NCBI GenBank assembly: GCA_026645735.1
Contig: JAPKMT010000017.1
Coordinates: 1 to 57,763 of the forward strand
DNA length: 57,763 bases
Reading direction: 5' to 3'
Origin: Flexilinea sp.
GTDB lineage: Bacteria; Chloroflexota; Anaerolineae; Anaerolineales; Anaerolineaceae
The notes under the pieces are model-generated. The model saw only the letters and a list, made by a program, of their open reading frames with translations, was not told the DNA's origin and searched no databases. How positions within the stretch are numbered: the first letter of the stretch is position 1; the number at the start of each line of letters is the position of its first letter. A program made the position numbers and the translations under genes. Shown piece after piece: positions 27,900 to 37,055 of this stretch.

Positions 27900-28570
27900 A
27901 AAAGTTCCTCGTGACATTGATTGCTCTAATAAGAAAAGATCTCACAATAGAAAGGCACACCAGAGAAATTTTCCTGGTTATGTTTTTTTTCGCAGTCTCA
28001 ATTCTTTTTATCCTTAACTTTGTATTAGATACAGAGATAAAAACAAGATACAACAGCGCGGCAGGTTTGATTTGGATCATCAGTGTCATATCAGGACAAC
28101 TTTGTTTAAACCAAATCATGAGTCTTGAAAAAGAGAATGATATGATGCAAGCCTTTCTGGCTGCACCAATTCCATTAACGGCCGTTTATATAAGCAAAAC
28201 CATAACCTGTTTTTTGGGAATGTACGGGATGACGCTGTTCCTTTTCCCGCTGTACAGTATTTTTTATAATGTGTCCTTATATTCAGCGAATCTCCTCTGG
28301 ATTGCCGCGCTGGGATGCTGGGGATACGCTTCAATGGGAGTGATTATTTCCGCCATGACAATTCAAACCCGAATGCGAGATATTCTTATGCCGGTTCTTT
28401 TTTTCCCGGTAATCATCCCGTTGATTGTTACAGTAGTAAAAGTGACACAGACATCTTTCCTGGGGGAATCGCTTAGCTCAGTCACTGTATGGATTTCTCA
28501 ATTAGTTGTCTTCAACATAATTTTTACAACCATCGGAATTATCAGTTTTGATTCTCTTATGAAGGATTGA
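27896..28570 (+). CDS. ccmB: CcmB haem-exporter permease subunit
   Basis: 224 residues with six predicted membrane helices; family features include the N-terminal LIRKDLTIERHTREIF and LLMPVLFFPVIIPLIV near residue 165. It overlaps ccmA by 4 bases and ends just before ccmC. It forms the membrane part of the CcmAB transporter. Confidence 0.9.
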   Translation: MKKFLVTLIALIRKDLTIERHTREIFLVMFFFAVSILFILNFVLDTEIKTRYNSAAGLIWIISVISGQLCLNQIMSLEKENDMMQAFLAAPIPLTAVYISKTITCFLGMYGMTLFLFPLYSIFYNVSLYSANLLWIAALGCWGYASMGVIISAMTIQTRMRDILMPVLFFPVIIPLIVTVVKVTQTSFLGESLSSVTVWISQLVVFNIIFTTIGIISFDSLMKD

Positions 28571-28575
28571 CAGAT

Positions 28576-29283
28576 ATGCGAATAACCATACCAACAAAAT
28601 ATTTCATTTTTGATATTTTAGCCGCCATATTGATTTTGATTTCATTCGTTCTTGTAATGTTTTTTACTCCGGTTGAAATGACAATGGGATTGGTTCAAAA
28701 AATCTTTTACTTTCATGTGGCTCATGCCTGGATTGGTATGCTCAGCTTTATCGTTGCTGCCGCAGCATCTGTTTTATTTCTAATCAGCAATAATTCAATG
28801 AATGATTTTATTGCTGAATCCGCTGTTGAAATCGGACTGTATTTTACAATCATAGCAGTTGTGAGTGGATCGATCTGGGCAAAACCGGCCTGGAATACTT
28901 GGTGGACATGGGATCCACGCCTAACGACGACAACAATTATGGCTTTTATTTATGCAGGGTATCAGTTTCTCCGGCAATCTCTAGATAATCCGGAAAAGAA
29001 AAGTCGAATCCTGGCACTCTATTGCATCATAGGGTGCATCAGCGTTCCATTGACTTTTTTTTCGATCCGAGGGTATCGTTCCATTCACCCGGTTCTGATT
29101 GGAAGTGAAAGTCAGGGAATGAACATGACTGAACCCATGATTGCGACCATGATAATTTCAATTTTTTCGTTTACGATTCTATATCTGGCACTCATGCATC
29201 ACCGAGTTCTTTATGCAAAGATCAAAGAAGAGACAGAAGCTGAAAAATATGAAATGGAGCTCGAAGATGAACGAAATTCCTGA
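28576..29283 (+). CDS. ccmC: CcmC haem-handling protein
   Basis: About 235 residues; I chose ATG 28576 because AAGGA is 9 bases before it, rather than the TTG at 28567. Six membrane helices, FHVAHAWIGM with a haem-ligand histidine, and the WWD motif WAKPAWNTWWTWDPRLTTT. A second conserved stretch is FSIRGYRSIHP with the other histidine. CcmC loads haem onto CcmE. Its 3' end overlaps the small gene that follows. Confidence 0.93.
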   Translation: MRITIPTKYFIFDILAAILILISFVLVMFFTPVEMTMGLVQKIFYFHVAHAWIGMLSFIVAAAASVLFLISNNSMNDFIAESAVEIGLYFTIIAVVSGSIWAKPAWNTWWTWDPRLTTTTIMAFIYAGYQFLRQSLDNPEKKSRILALYCIIGCISVPLTFFSIRGYRSIHPVLIGSESQGMNMTEPMIATMIISIFSFTILYLALMHHRVLYAKIKEETEAEKYEMELEDERNS

Positions 29284-29431
29284 TACACTAAATTACATGA
29301 TTGCAGGTTATATTCTCTTTGCTGCAGGAATTATGGGATATATTTTCTCCTTAACGATTCGCTGGAAAAAAATCATACGCCAGAAAAACAAACAATTCCA
29401 GCAAAGAGAACTTTCCGGACATCGTCAATAA
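29267..29431 (+). CDS. CcmD-like small membrane protein
   Basis: 54 residues starting at 29267, with GGAG 8 bases upstream, inside the end of ccmC. One membrane helix (YMIAGYILFAAGIMGYIFSLTI) followed by a basic tail (RWKKIIRQKNKQ), the exact plan of CcmD, which helps release holo-CcmE from CcmABC. Sequence similarity of such short proteins is low, so the call rests on size, topology and position after ccmC. Confidence 0.75.
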   Translation: MNEIPDTLNYMIAGYILFAAGIMGYIFSLTIRWKKIIRQKNKQFQQRELSGHRQ

Positions 29432-29444
29432 ATTATATAAAATT

Positions 29445-30017
29445 CTATTTTGAAAGAAACAACATTCCCAGGATAGCACCAGCCAGTGTCAGAAAAGCCG
29501 GATTAATTTTATATTTCAGATCCGCTATCATCGCTGCACCGGTTATCCCTACCATTACGATCATTGCTGCTGTTATGGGGGAATGAAGCATGTCTGTAAA
29601 AGAATTTGTATTGAAAAACACCGATTTTGACAAAGAAAGGGTTGTATAGAGCAATAAACCGCCACAAGCCGGTGTAATCCCTGCAAATAATCCTTTTACA
29701 ATTTTGCTCTTATTAAAGCTGTTCAGAAACAAGATTACTATCGTGCATATGATCACAGATGGCAAAATGCATCCTAACGTTGCAAATATCGCGCCCCAAA
29801 ATCCGCCTTTGATATAACCGACATAGGTTGCAGCATTAACCGCAACTGGACCTGAACAAATCAAATCCAGAGCAGTCATATCTGCAAATTCTGTCCTGGT
29901 CAATCCAACCAGGCGCTGCCCCTCATCCATAATCATGGACATCATGCCATATCCGCCGCCAAAAGATGTCAGGCCAATTTTGAAAAACATCAGGAATAAT
30001 GTAATGATTCGATCCAT
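29445..30017 (-). CDS. Chromate transporter family protein, short subunit B
   Basis: 190 residues, one half of the two-domain ChrA type, with KIGLTSFGGGYGMMSMI, the DLICSGPVAVNAATYVGY motif and five to six membrane helices. It lies directly behind a second half-length gene (30023-30655), so the pair probably forms a heteromeric transporter. ChrA proteins export chromate or related oxyanions; many short pairs in anaerobes have no tested substrate. Confidence 0.88.
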   Translation of the reverse strand: MDRIITLFLMFFKIGLTSFGGGYGMMSMIMDEGQRLVGLTRTEFADMTALDLICSGPVAVNAATYVGYIKGGFWGAIFATLGCILPSVIICTIVILFLNSFNKSKIVKGLFAGITPACGGLLLYTTLSLSKSVFFNTNSFTDMLHSPITAAMIVMVGITGAAMIADLKYKINPAFLTLAGAILGMLFLSK

Positions 30018-30022
30018 TTTGA

Positions 30023-30655
30023 TCAGTTCCCTTTCTTTGTATCATCACGTTCATTCGGCTGATTATGGAAACTGACATAAAAAATTCCGATCAGGCCTGA
30101 AAATAATATGGCGTAGAAAGAACTGACACCCGTTATTAGAGGTATCAAAAATGCAGTCAGGATAATTAACAATCCGAAAGCGTTTTTCTTGAAACGGTTC
30201 ACAATTCGTATCGCGACATCAAAGATGACTGCAACGGAAATTGCACGAATCCCCAGAATAGCGCCTTTCACAATTTTTGATTGGGGCAATTTCTGAAATA
30301 GAACGGCAACCACCAACATCGCACCAAAAGCAGGCATAATTGTTCCGACCGAGCACATCAACGCACCAAAAACACCCGCTATTTTATAACCAGTAAGGAT
30401 ACTGTTATTCAATCCGATAATTCCGGGAAGCGCATGACTCAATGCGATAATCTGCACGAAATCATCATCTGACATCATTTTATATTTTTTCACGATATCA
30501 AATTGAATCAGAGGAATAGCTGCCATTCCTCCAGTAAAAGCAAATGCCATGCTTTTCAAATATATCCAAAATAATAAAAAGCCTTTTTGAATTTTGTTTC
30601 GTGTTTGATGTAATTCGATATTGTTTCCAGTCATTGCTAATGTGTCTCTTTTCAT
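30023..30655 (-). CDS. Chromate transporter family protein, short subunit A
   Basis: About 210 residues. The ATG at 30655 (MKRDTLAM) has GGAG 8 bases upstream; an in-frame ATG at 30685 has none. Motifs: KSMAFAFTGGMAAIPLIQFDIV and IALSHALPGIIGLNNSILTGYKIAG, given here in pieces, typical of the N-terminal half of ChrA. The gap to its partner is 5 bases, which implies cotranscription and joint function. Confidence 0.88.
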   Translation of the reverse strand: MKRDTLAMTGNNIELHQTRNKIQKGFLLFWIYLKSMAFAFTGGMAAIPLIQFDIVKKYKMMSDDDFVQIIALSHALPGIIGLNNSILTGYKIAGVFGALMCSVGTIMPAFGAMLVVAVLFQKLPQSKIVKGAILGIRAISVAVIFDVAIRIVNRFKKNAFGLLIILTAFLIPLITGVSSFYAILFSGLIGIFYVSFHNQPNERDDTKKGN

Positions 30656-30709
30656 TTTTTGTGCTCCAACATTATAACATTTCATTTTTTGAATCCATCA
30701 GCTTTATAT

Positions 30710-30812
30710 CAGCGATTTTAATAATAGGGGGGAATGATTACCGTTATATTGTTATTGCGATTCGCAAAAACAACATTACAACAAATAATCCCTCTCAAAA
30801 TTCGAATCGCTG
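30710..30812. repeat. Dispersed hairpin repeat, copy 6 (decayed)
   Basis: Starts CAGCGATTTTAAT and ends AATTCGAATCGCTG. The central hairpin (GTTATATTGTTATTGCG / CGCAAAAACAACATTACAAC) is imperfect. It lies between divergent genes, so it may overlap their promoters. Confidence 0.7.
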
Positions 30813-30893
30813 GGTACGATGGAGTATTTTTTCTGAAAATAGTCGCTTATTGTATAATTAGAGAAAAATTTTTCCAAAGAAAGGAAACAATTT

Positions 30894-31475
30894 ATGAATC
30901 ATCTCCCATCCAGAGAAGAAGCCTGGAATTTATTATGCCATTATATACAAAGTGAATCGCTTCGAAGACATGTAATATCAGTTGAAGGTGTTATGCGTCA
31001 TTTTGCCAGAAAATTTGAAGAGAATGAAAATGAATGGGGAATTCTTGGATTGCTCCATGATTTAGATTTTGAACAATATCCGGACCAGCATTGTGTAAAA
31101 GTACGTGATTTGCTGCAGGAAAATGGATTTGATGAAGAGTTTATCCATGCAGTGGTAAGTCATGGATTTGGATTATGTTCAGATATTGAACCAAAAACAA
31201 ACGCAGAGAAAGTCTTATACACGATCGATGAATTGACTGGATTGATATATGCAGCCTCTATTATGCGTCCTTCCAGGAGTGTATTGGATCTTGAAACAAA
31301 ATCGGTTAAGAAAAAATTTAAATCTCCTGCATTTGCAGCGAATGTAAACAGAGAACTTATTCAGGATGGGGCAGACCGTCTTGGGATCCCGTTGGATGAA
31401 GTTATCGAAGAAACAATTCTCGGAATGAGAGAAATTGCCGATCAAATTGGTTTGGCTGGAGATACGCAGGAATAA
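30894..31475 (+). CDS. HD-domain hydrolase
   Basis: 193 residues; AAAGGAAA precedes the ATG. An HD metal-dependent phosphohydrolase fold: the first His is in RHFARKF, the HD pair is in LGLLHDLDFEQYP, a later His in AVVSHGFG, and the last Asp in YTIDELTGL. Close relatives are often annotated as HDIG-domain proteins; their substrates, such as nucleotides or phosphoester signals, are mostly untested. It stands alone. Confidence 0.85.
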   Translation: MNHLPSREEAWNLLCHYIQSESLRRHVISVEGVMRHFARKFEENENEWGILGLLHDLDFEQYPDQHCVKVRDLLQENGFDEEFIHAVVSHGFGLCSDIEPKTNAEKVLYTIDELTGLIYAASIMRPSRSVLDLETKSVKKKFKSPAFAANVNRELIQDGADRLGIPLDEVIEETILGMREIADQIGLAGDTQE

Positions 31476-31536
31476 GCGATTCCCTGTGACTGACGGTAAA
31501 GAAAAGATTTCTCATCGACTTTCACTCACAAATTGA

Positions 31537-32502
31537 ATGAGCTACAATGCTATATTTAATAATCCGATGAATGAACAGAATTCTCCCAACCAACACAAGC
31601 GAAAGAGGAAAACGCTCAAAAGGCTGTTATTGACAGACTTATTTCTCATCGGATTATTTTTATGCATTTTTGCGCTATTCCATCATGTTATCCCGATAAG
31701 GTACCATAAGATCGATTTTGAACCAGCATTTGAGGTAAATTCCGATGCTAATCCAGGTGACAAATTTGCTTCGCGCTTTTCGAATGGTGAAACAATTCTT
31801 ACACAAAATCTGTATCGCACAGAAAGCGTTCGGGTCCAATTGACCGCAGTACAAAAAGACGGTATCACGTATTATCTGGAAGATATTCACATCAGAAATA
31901 TCCGTGACCTTCGATCTGCTTTTGCAGAAGATATGTATGGAAAATCTGTCAGAGATTGGACGCTGAGTATCGCTGCCAGCCATCATGCAATCGCAGCTAT
32001 CAACGGAGATAATTACGGACTTGGAAATAATCAAAGCGCGGTTATCAGGAATGGGATCCTGTTCAGAGATAGAGCGGATGGTGACGTTCTTGTGTTATTT
32101 TCCGATGGAATTATGAAGATTATCCCTGAGGATCTTTTTGATGGAAATAAATTGATTCAAGAGGGAGCGTATCAAGCGTGGAATTTTGGACCTTCTCTAT
32201 TGAAAGAAGGGAAAGCGCTCAAAATATTTGAGTCGCGTATTAACAAAAAAAATCCTCGAACAGCCATCGGGTATTTTGAACCAGGCCATTATTGTTTTGT
32301 CGTGGTTGACGGAAGACAGGCAGGTTATTCCGATGGTATGACGATGGTAGAACTTTCTGCGCTTTTTGAGTCTCTTGGCTGCGAACTCGCATACAATTTA
32401 GATGGCGGGAAAACGAGTGTGATGACGTTTCAGGACCGTGTTGTTAACAAACCGTTCGCAGGCGGGAGGGAAACAACAGATATTATTTACATATCGGAAT
32501 AA
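31537..32502 (+). CDS. Membrane-anchored phosphodiester glycosidase (NAGPA-like)
   Basis: About 321 residues. A basic cytoplasmic start (HKRKRKTLKR) is followed by one membrane helix (LLLTDLFLIGLFLCIFALF) and an outer domain of the NAGPA/phosphodiester alpha-GlcNAcase type: AAINGDNYGL, AIGYFEPGHY, VVVDGRQAGYSDGMT, LAYNLDGGKTS and FAGGRETTDIIYI. Bacterial members cleave GlcNAc or other sugars from phosphodiesters, including teichoic-acid-like polymers. The start codon is not fixed by a ribosome site; an in-frame ATG at 31567 is possible. Confidence 0.87.
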   Translation: MSYNAIFNNPMNEQNSPNQHKRKRKTLKRLLLTDLFLIGLFLCIFALFHHVIPIRYHKIDFEPAFEVNSDANPGDKFASRFSNGETILTQNLYRTESVRVQLTAVQKDGITYYLEDIHIRNIRDLRSAFAEDMYGKSVRDWTLSIAASHHAIAAINGDNYGLGNNQSAVIRNGILFRDRADGDVLVLFSDGIMKIIPEDLFDGNKLIQEGAYQAWNFGPSLLKEGKALKIFESRINKKNPRTAIGYFEPGHYCFVVVDGRQAGYSDGMTMVELSALFESLGCELAYNLDGGKTSVMTFQDRVVNKPFAGGRETTDIIYISE

Positions 32503-32510
32503 TCAGAAAT

Positions 32511-32596
32511 CAGCAATTCGAAATGCAGACTTGCCTTTGTAAAAATCGAATACAACACTACAAGCCATAATTTTCTTTGCAGTACGCGTTGCTGGA
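32511..32596. repeat. Dispersed repeat, decayed copy 7
   Basis: Starts CAGCAATTCGAAATGC and ends near GCGTTGCTGG. The central hairpin is not intact. Confidence 0.45.
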
Positions 32597-32632
32597 CAGA
32601 AATCAGTAAAGGTCTTTAGAAATCGAGTAAAA

Positions 32633-32830
32633 ATGAAATATTTCGAAAGAATCCTTCCGCATATCTGCATCATACTTTCAGGGATGTTACTCGTCTTCTT
32701 TGTAATCGATCGATTTAATCAAAAAATGGGTTTCATGGAGAACGAAGGAACCAAGTTCATCATTTTTGTGTTGAGTATCAGTTCCGTCATCACTTCAATT
32801 CTTCTCATACAGTTTCAACGCAAAGAATAA
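32633..32830 (+). CDS. Small two-helix membrane protein
   Basis: 65 residues, MKYFERILPHICIILSGMLL and then a turn (DRFNQKMGFMENE), then a second helix (FIIFVLSISSVITSILLIQF) and a short basic end. The ribosome site is weak. The helix-turn-helix layout with an Asn/Asp-rich turn resembles small uncharacterised membrane proteins seen in clostridia and Chloroflexota, but I cannot name a family. It lies alone between a repeat and a convergent kinase gene. Confidence 0.6.
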   Translation: MKYFERILPHICIILSGMLLVFFVIDRFNQKMGFMENEGTKFIIFVLSISSVITSILLIQFQRKE

Positions 32831-32905
32831 ACCCAAAGCAATTGACCTGCCTTTTGAATAATGAGGGATCCCACCCCATTTTTATTAACCGTCTGGAGTA
32901 TTTTA

Positions 32906-34024
32906 TTATTCGAATTTTTCCCAGCCTGCATCAATTTTTTGTAGTAACGTCTCAAAAGAACGCAATCCGCTTAACGAATCATAAGCTTCGACACAGGAAG
33001 CGCCAGTTCCCGCAGCCAATTGGAGACAGCGCTTCCAGGTATATCCTCGTGAAATCGCAAGCAAAAATGCGGCAATACAAGTGTCTCCGGCGCCTGTTCC
33101 GGACAAAACTTTTCCAGGAACATAACTTTTTTCAAAGGCTTCAAGATCTGCCCAATCTTCCGGATGATTCCATAGCTTCCCCTGGATTTGAATCATTTGC
33201 TCCAAACCGGCTGTTTTCAGGAATAATCCCGGTTTTCCACACTTGATCAAAACAGTTTTGGCGCCCCAGGTCATCAATTTTTCAGCTAAAGGCTTGATGT
33301 CATCAAGATTAATCTCCTGAGTTATATCTCTCCCAGCCGCCCTTTTTTCCCATTCTTCAAAACGGGGACGATCAATCATATAACATAGTTCTTCTACACT
33401 GGGAACGAAGAAGTCAACATATGGAAGAACTCCCTGGATGATTGCTGTCCAATCAGCTTTTGCAGCCTCAGAAGTTGGATCGATCGCCGCCATGTCCAGA
33501 GAAGTTGCAACACCCATCGCATGCACCTGCTTGAAAATTCGAATCAATTCCGCACCTTGATTCTCGAACATTTTCCGCATAATGGTTGGATATCCAAAAT
33601 GGAAAATGGAAGCATCCGCAATTTCATCAAAATTCAGATCTTCATAGCAAAATGTATCATTCGCAGCCGGATCATGCAGAAAGATTCTGTCAATCCCCGG
33701 GATGGCAATTGCCACCGTATAGGATGTTGCAGATCCTGCTACACGCAGCATGCTTTTGCCCGCATCATAATGATTGAATATGCCTGCCAACAATTCACCT
33801 AATGAATCATTGCCGATTTTTCCCATCAAGGAAACATTGGCTCCTAATTTTTTCAATGCAAGTCCGGTATTTGTAACAACACCTCCTCCGGCAAATGTGA
33901 TCCCATTCATGTGGATTAATTTTCCGGGTATCAATATATCATTTAAATGTTCTACTGGTGCGTGATCAAAAACTGGCGTCATATCAACACAAACATGTCC
34001 GGCAACAACGATTTTTTTTTCCAT
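32906..34024 (-). CDS. PfkB-family carbohydrate kinase
   Basis: About 372 residues from the ATG at 34024 (MEKKIVVAGHVC); an in-frame ATG at 34036 is the alternative. Ribokinase-type fold: GGGVVTNTGLALKKLGANVSLMG for the sugar pocket (given in part), KIGNDSLGELL, and the second PfkB signature SGTGAGDTCIAAFLLA with the catalytic Asp. The substrate is a sugar, nucleoside or sugar acid; neighbouring genes do not tell which. Confidence 0.88.
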   Translation of the reverse strand: MEKKIVVAGHVCVDMTPVFDHAPVEHLNDILIPGKLIHMNGITFAGGGVVTNTGLALKKLGANVSLMGKIGNDSLGELLAGIFNHYDAGKSMLRVAGSATSYTVAIAIPGIDRIFLHDPAANDTFCYEDLNFDEIADASIFHFGYPTIMRKMFENQGAELIRIFKQVHAMGVATSLDMAAIDPTSEAAKADWTAIIQGVLPYVDFFVPSVEELCYMIDRPRFEEWEKRAAGRDITQEINLDDIKPLAEKLMTWGAKTVLIKCGKPGLFLKTAGLEQMIQIQGKLWNHPEDWADLEAFEKSYVPGKVLSGTGAGDTCIAAFLLAISRGYTWKRCLQLAAGTGASCVEAYDSLSGLRSFETLLQKIDAGWEKFE

Positions 34025-34130
34025 CTTCCACTTCATAAATTACAAATATTTGATTAGATTTTTTTAATTCAAATTTTTCTAAGAGGTAATTATATCTCAG
34101 CAAGCAGAATTCCTTTGCTTCGGATCACAG

Positions 34131-34255
34131 CAGTAGCAATTCGAAATATGGACATGAATTCGAATAGCGAGAGAAAATATGTTGTTGTGGTGTTTTTGCG
34201 CACAGCACAAAAACACCACAACAACAATAATTTTTATCCATTCTTCGAATCGCTG
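34131..34255. repeat. Dispersed hairpin repeat, copy 8
   Basis: Starts near TAGCAATTCGAA and ends TTCGAATCGCTG. The hairpin arms are 21 bases (34181-34201 and 34205-34225), GTTGTTGTGGTGTTTTTGCGC against its complement with a single A-C mismatch that is G-T on the other strand, and a 3-base loop. The stem has GGTG/CACC where copy 1 has GATG/CATC. Confidence 0.8.
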
Positions 34256-34310
34256 TCTTAGCAACCAGCAAATCGAAACATAAACCGGTCTTGAAGACAA
34301 AGAGAGTTTT

Positions 34311-34802
34311 TTAGGTTGTCTTCAACAGTGAGATTATTTTTTTGCCCCATTCGGATGCGCGGGCTTCTTCTCCATTTTTTAGCGGACCTTCACTTTTTTC
34401 AACAAAGAATCCCTCTGCAGGCAAAACCATTTTGCCCCCTTTCGCTGCCAGCTCTTTTCCAATTTTTGGACCGGCATACCCACCGCTTTTCACAATAAAA
34501 CGGAAAATAGCCGAATGAATATCTATCGGATCGATCCTAGTATCAAAAGTAACTACTTGTTTTCCTTGCAATGCATTGACTGGTAATTTCTTGAAGAGGT
34601 TCAAAAAAGCTTCAGATGGGCGGAAACCACGTGTTGGCGATCCAGTAATAAATATCTGTACATCGTCCAACAAGGTTATGGAAAAATCGTTTATCGGAAT
34701 GATGGAAGTATCCAATTCTCCTTTCACGACCGTTTCAATTGCTTCAGCAATTTTCTTCGTATTTCCAAAATACGAATCATAGACAATGATTGTTTTTTTC
34801 AT
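34311..34802 (-). CDS. Flavodoxin-like protein
   Basis: 163 residues. It begins KKTIIVYDSYFGNTKKIAEAI, whose YDSYFGNT is the FMN phosphate-binding loop, continues with ITGSPTRGFRPSEAF for the isoalloxazine-binding loop, and ends in a typical helix. It is a small electron carrier or quinone/FMN-type flavoprotein of the cytoplasm; the partner is unknown. A repeat copy lies downstream of it. Confidence 0.87.
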   Translation of the reverse strand: MKKTIIVYDSYFGNTKKIAEAIETVVKGELDTSIIPINDFSITLLDDVQIFITGSPTRGFRPSEAFLNLFKKLPVNALQGKQVVTFDTRIDPIDIHSAIFRFIVKSGGYAGPKIGKELAAKGGKMVLPAEGFFVEKSEGPLKNGEEARASEWGKKIISLLKTT

Positions 34803-35258
34803 TTTTCTTTCCTATCCAACAACAAAGCAAACTATGAAAATCTTTTAAACAATACGAATCCATATTTATAGTGCTCGATCAGCTGACAATTTTTTTTTGA
34901 ACAATAAGTTCATTTTTCTGTAGAAAGCATTTTGTCTTCAAATTATTTTGTAATGAATGATGGGTAATAAATCATGATTCGTTTTCAAATCTATCACTAT
35001 TTTACAAAAAAAAAATGGGGGTTATGAAATAATTTTCAGCAATTCAAAATATCGCCTTCCATTTCGAATCAATCAGGAAAACAATGCTTTAGTGAATTTT
35101 TGTGTTTTTTGTAAAGTAACAGAATAAGTTCCAAAAAATGCAAATCACTCCTTGCTAATTTTTGAGATAGATCAACCAATTTTTCTTCCCCGATTTAAAA
35201 AAAGAAAAAATAGAAGTCAAATATGACTTCTATTTTTTATAATTAAAAATAAATTCAA
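34803..35258. other. Spacer with decayed repeat and terminator
   Basis: 456 bp without a gene. Around 35037-35110 is a decayed dispersed-repeat copy (CAGCAATTCAAAATAT... TTTCGAATCAATCAGG) without hairpin. The cstA terminator is at 35205-35238. The flavodoxin promoter must lie in the first part. Confidence 0.45.
35205..35238 (-). terminator. Terminator of cstA
   Basis: Perfect 15-bp inverted repeat AAAAAATAGAAGTCA / TGACTTCTATTTTTT with a 4-base loop, 21 bases past the cstA stop on the minus strand. Confidence 0.85.
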
Positions 35259-36989
35259 TTATGCGTCAGCGTTTGCTGCGTTGGAAGGTTTCGTAACTGA
35301 CTTTGCTGTTTCAAACATCATCCAAATAGCAAGAATTGCATAAAGGACGCACAGAATCGGAAGGATGTTATTTGCTCCACCGGGGAAGCCAAATGCACCA
35401 TCAGCAGTCTTCATGTTCTGGAAGAACATGCGCAGAAGTGCCCATGTGCTCATGATAAACATGATAATTGCAGGAATGAAGGTGACCAGAAAGGCTTTCT
35501 TGAAAGATGCACTGTTTTTCAGCCAGACGGTGACACCAATCAATGCCAGAGCAGCTAATAGCTGGTTGGATGCGCCAAAAGCTTTCCAGAATACACTCCA
35601 TATCGCAACCGCATTACCAGTAGCAGGGTCGGTCAGTGAAATACTCATCAGAAGAACAGGAGTTCCACCGATTACGGCTGTACCAAGTACTTTTCCCCAA
35701 ATACCTTTCATACCAGTCAATTCCTGGAAAATATAACGGCCTAAGCGGGTACAGACATCCAAAGTGTCATAAACGAATGTTGTAAATGCCATCAAACCAA
35801 AAGCGACACCAAAAGATTTTGGAATACCGAATTTTTCCATAAAGGCGCCGATACCGGAAGAATAGACAAAGTTAGGTGATTTTGAAAGGACATCATTATC
35901 TTTGCTGACCATCATGACAGTGATCAAAGCAATTACAGCAACAAGAGCTTCAAGAAGCATTGCACCATAACCAATAAGTTTGGCATCAGATTCTTTTTTA
36001 AGCTGTTTGGAAGTTGTGCCCGAGCTGACAAGTGCATGGAAACCTGAAACAGCACCGCAAGCTACCGTAATGAACAACATCGGGAACATTGGGGTCCAAA
36101 AACCATCGCCATAGGGTTTTGTGAAAGCAGGATATTGGACTTTAAAACCTCCCAAGATTAAACCTATGAATGCAACAAGCAATGAAGCATACATGAAGTA
36201 TCCACCTAAATGTCCTCGCGGTTGTAACAGCAGCCAAACCGGAACAACGTTGGCAATGATACAGTAGGCAATGATAATAATATTCCAAACCTTTTGAGGG
36301 GCAAGACCACCAATGGATGGCATATTGAAAGGAATAAATTGGCCTACCCAGATAGCAACGCCAACCAGCGGCAGGAATATGATAGTAGCCCACTTAAGGC
36401 TGAGTTTTGTAAATCGAAGCAGTGAACCCATGATAAGTGGCAGAATCAGGTAAAGAATTGAGGAGGTCGCAATTGCACCGCCGCCAACCATCTTTCCATC
36501 TCCGATATCAATCATGTTCACAAAGGAAGCTGTGGTAATATCGGTGAATGCTACGATGATTAATACCAATGCGAGGAAGATAAACAGGTTGAACAGAATC
36601 CAGGCACTATTACCGACATGCACTCTAACGGTATCAGTAATAGAACGTCCTTTATTTCTTACTGATGCAATTAGAGCGCCCATGTCATGTACACCACCAA
36701 TGAATATGGTGCCTAACGTAATCCAAATAAGCGTGGGAACCCAACCATATGCAATACCCGCAATGATAGGACCGGTTACAGGGCCGGCAGCTGCAATTGC
36801 AGAAAATTGCTGGCCTAACAAATACTTCGCGTCGGTAGGTTCATAATCCAATCCATCTTCAAATTCTACAGCAGGGGTCACATTCTTGTCATCGAGCTTG
36901 AAGACTTTATTGGAAAGGAAGTTACCATACGTACGATAAGCAATGTAAAGAAGTACCGCCATTGCTAATAAAATAAAAAGTACATTCAT
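35259..36989 (-). CDS. cstA: Carbon starvation protein A (CstA-type transporter)
   Basis: 576 residues with about 16 membrane helices. The N-terminal CstA signature is clear: YRTYGNFLSNKVF, DGLDYEPTDAKYLLGQQFSAIAAAGPVTGPI (given in part), ITLGTIFIGGVHDMGAL and SVRNKGRSI; later CGAVSGFHALVSSGTTSKQL. AGGAGG stands before the ATG. CstA/BtsT-type proteins take up pyruvate or peptides when carbon is short. It is monocistronic, with a terminator behind and a 24-bp palindrome upstream at 37031-37055. Confidence 0.95.
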   Translation of the reverse strand: MNVLFILLAMAVLLYIAYRTYGNFLSNKVFKLDDKNVTPAVEFEDGLDYEPTDAKYLLGQQFSAIAAAGPVTGPIIAGIAYGWVPTLIWITLGTIFIGGVHDMGALIASVRNKGRSITDTVRVHVGNSAWILFNLFIFLALVLIIVAFTDITTASFVNMIDIGDGKMVGGGAIATSSILYLILPLIMGSLLRFTKLSLKWATIIFLPLVGVAIWVGQFIPFNMPSIGGLAPQKVWNIIIIAYCIIANVVPVWLLLQPRGHLGGYFMYASLLVAFIGLILGGFKVQYPAFTKPYGDGFWTPMFPMLFITVACGAVSGFHALVSSGTTSKQLKKESDAKLIGYGAMLLEALVAVIALITVMMVSKDNDVLSKSPNFVYSSGIGAFMEKFGIPKSFGVAFGLMAFTTFVYDTLDVCTRLGRYIFQELTGMKGIWGKVLGTAVIGGTPVLLMSISLTDPATGNAVAIWSVFWKAFGASNQLLAALALIGVTVWLKNSASFKKAFLVTFIPAIIMFIMSTWALLRMFFQNMKTADGAFGFPGGANNILPILCVLYAILAIWMMFETAKSVTKPSNAANADA

Positions 36990-37030
36990 TTACAGACCTC
37001 CTAATACGATTAGTACTGCTGATAAAAATA

Positions 37031-37055
37031 AATCACGTTATCCGATAACATGATT
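37031..37055. promoter_or_regulatory. Operator-like palindrome upstream of cstA
   Basis: AATCACGTTATC, one base, GATAACATGATT: 12-base arms with one mismatch, 42 bases before the cstA ATG. The one-base centre argues for a dimeric regulator site rather than an RNA hairpin. The regulator is unknown. Confidence 0.5.

Noticed and set aside
34803..35258. Possible small RNA gene or tRNA in the flavodoxin-cstA spacer
   Set aside because: No cloverleaf or conserved RNA motif; only AT-rich sequence, a decayed repeat and the cstA terminator.
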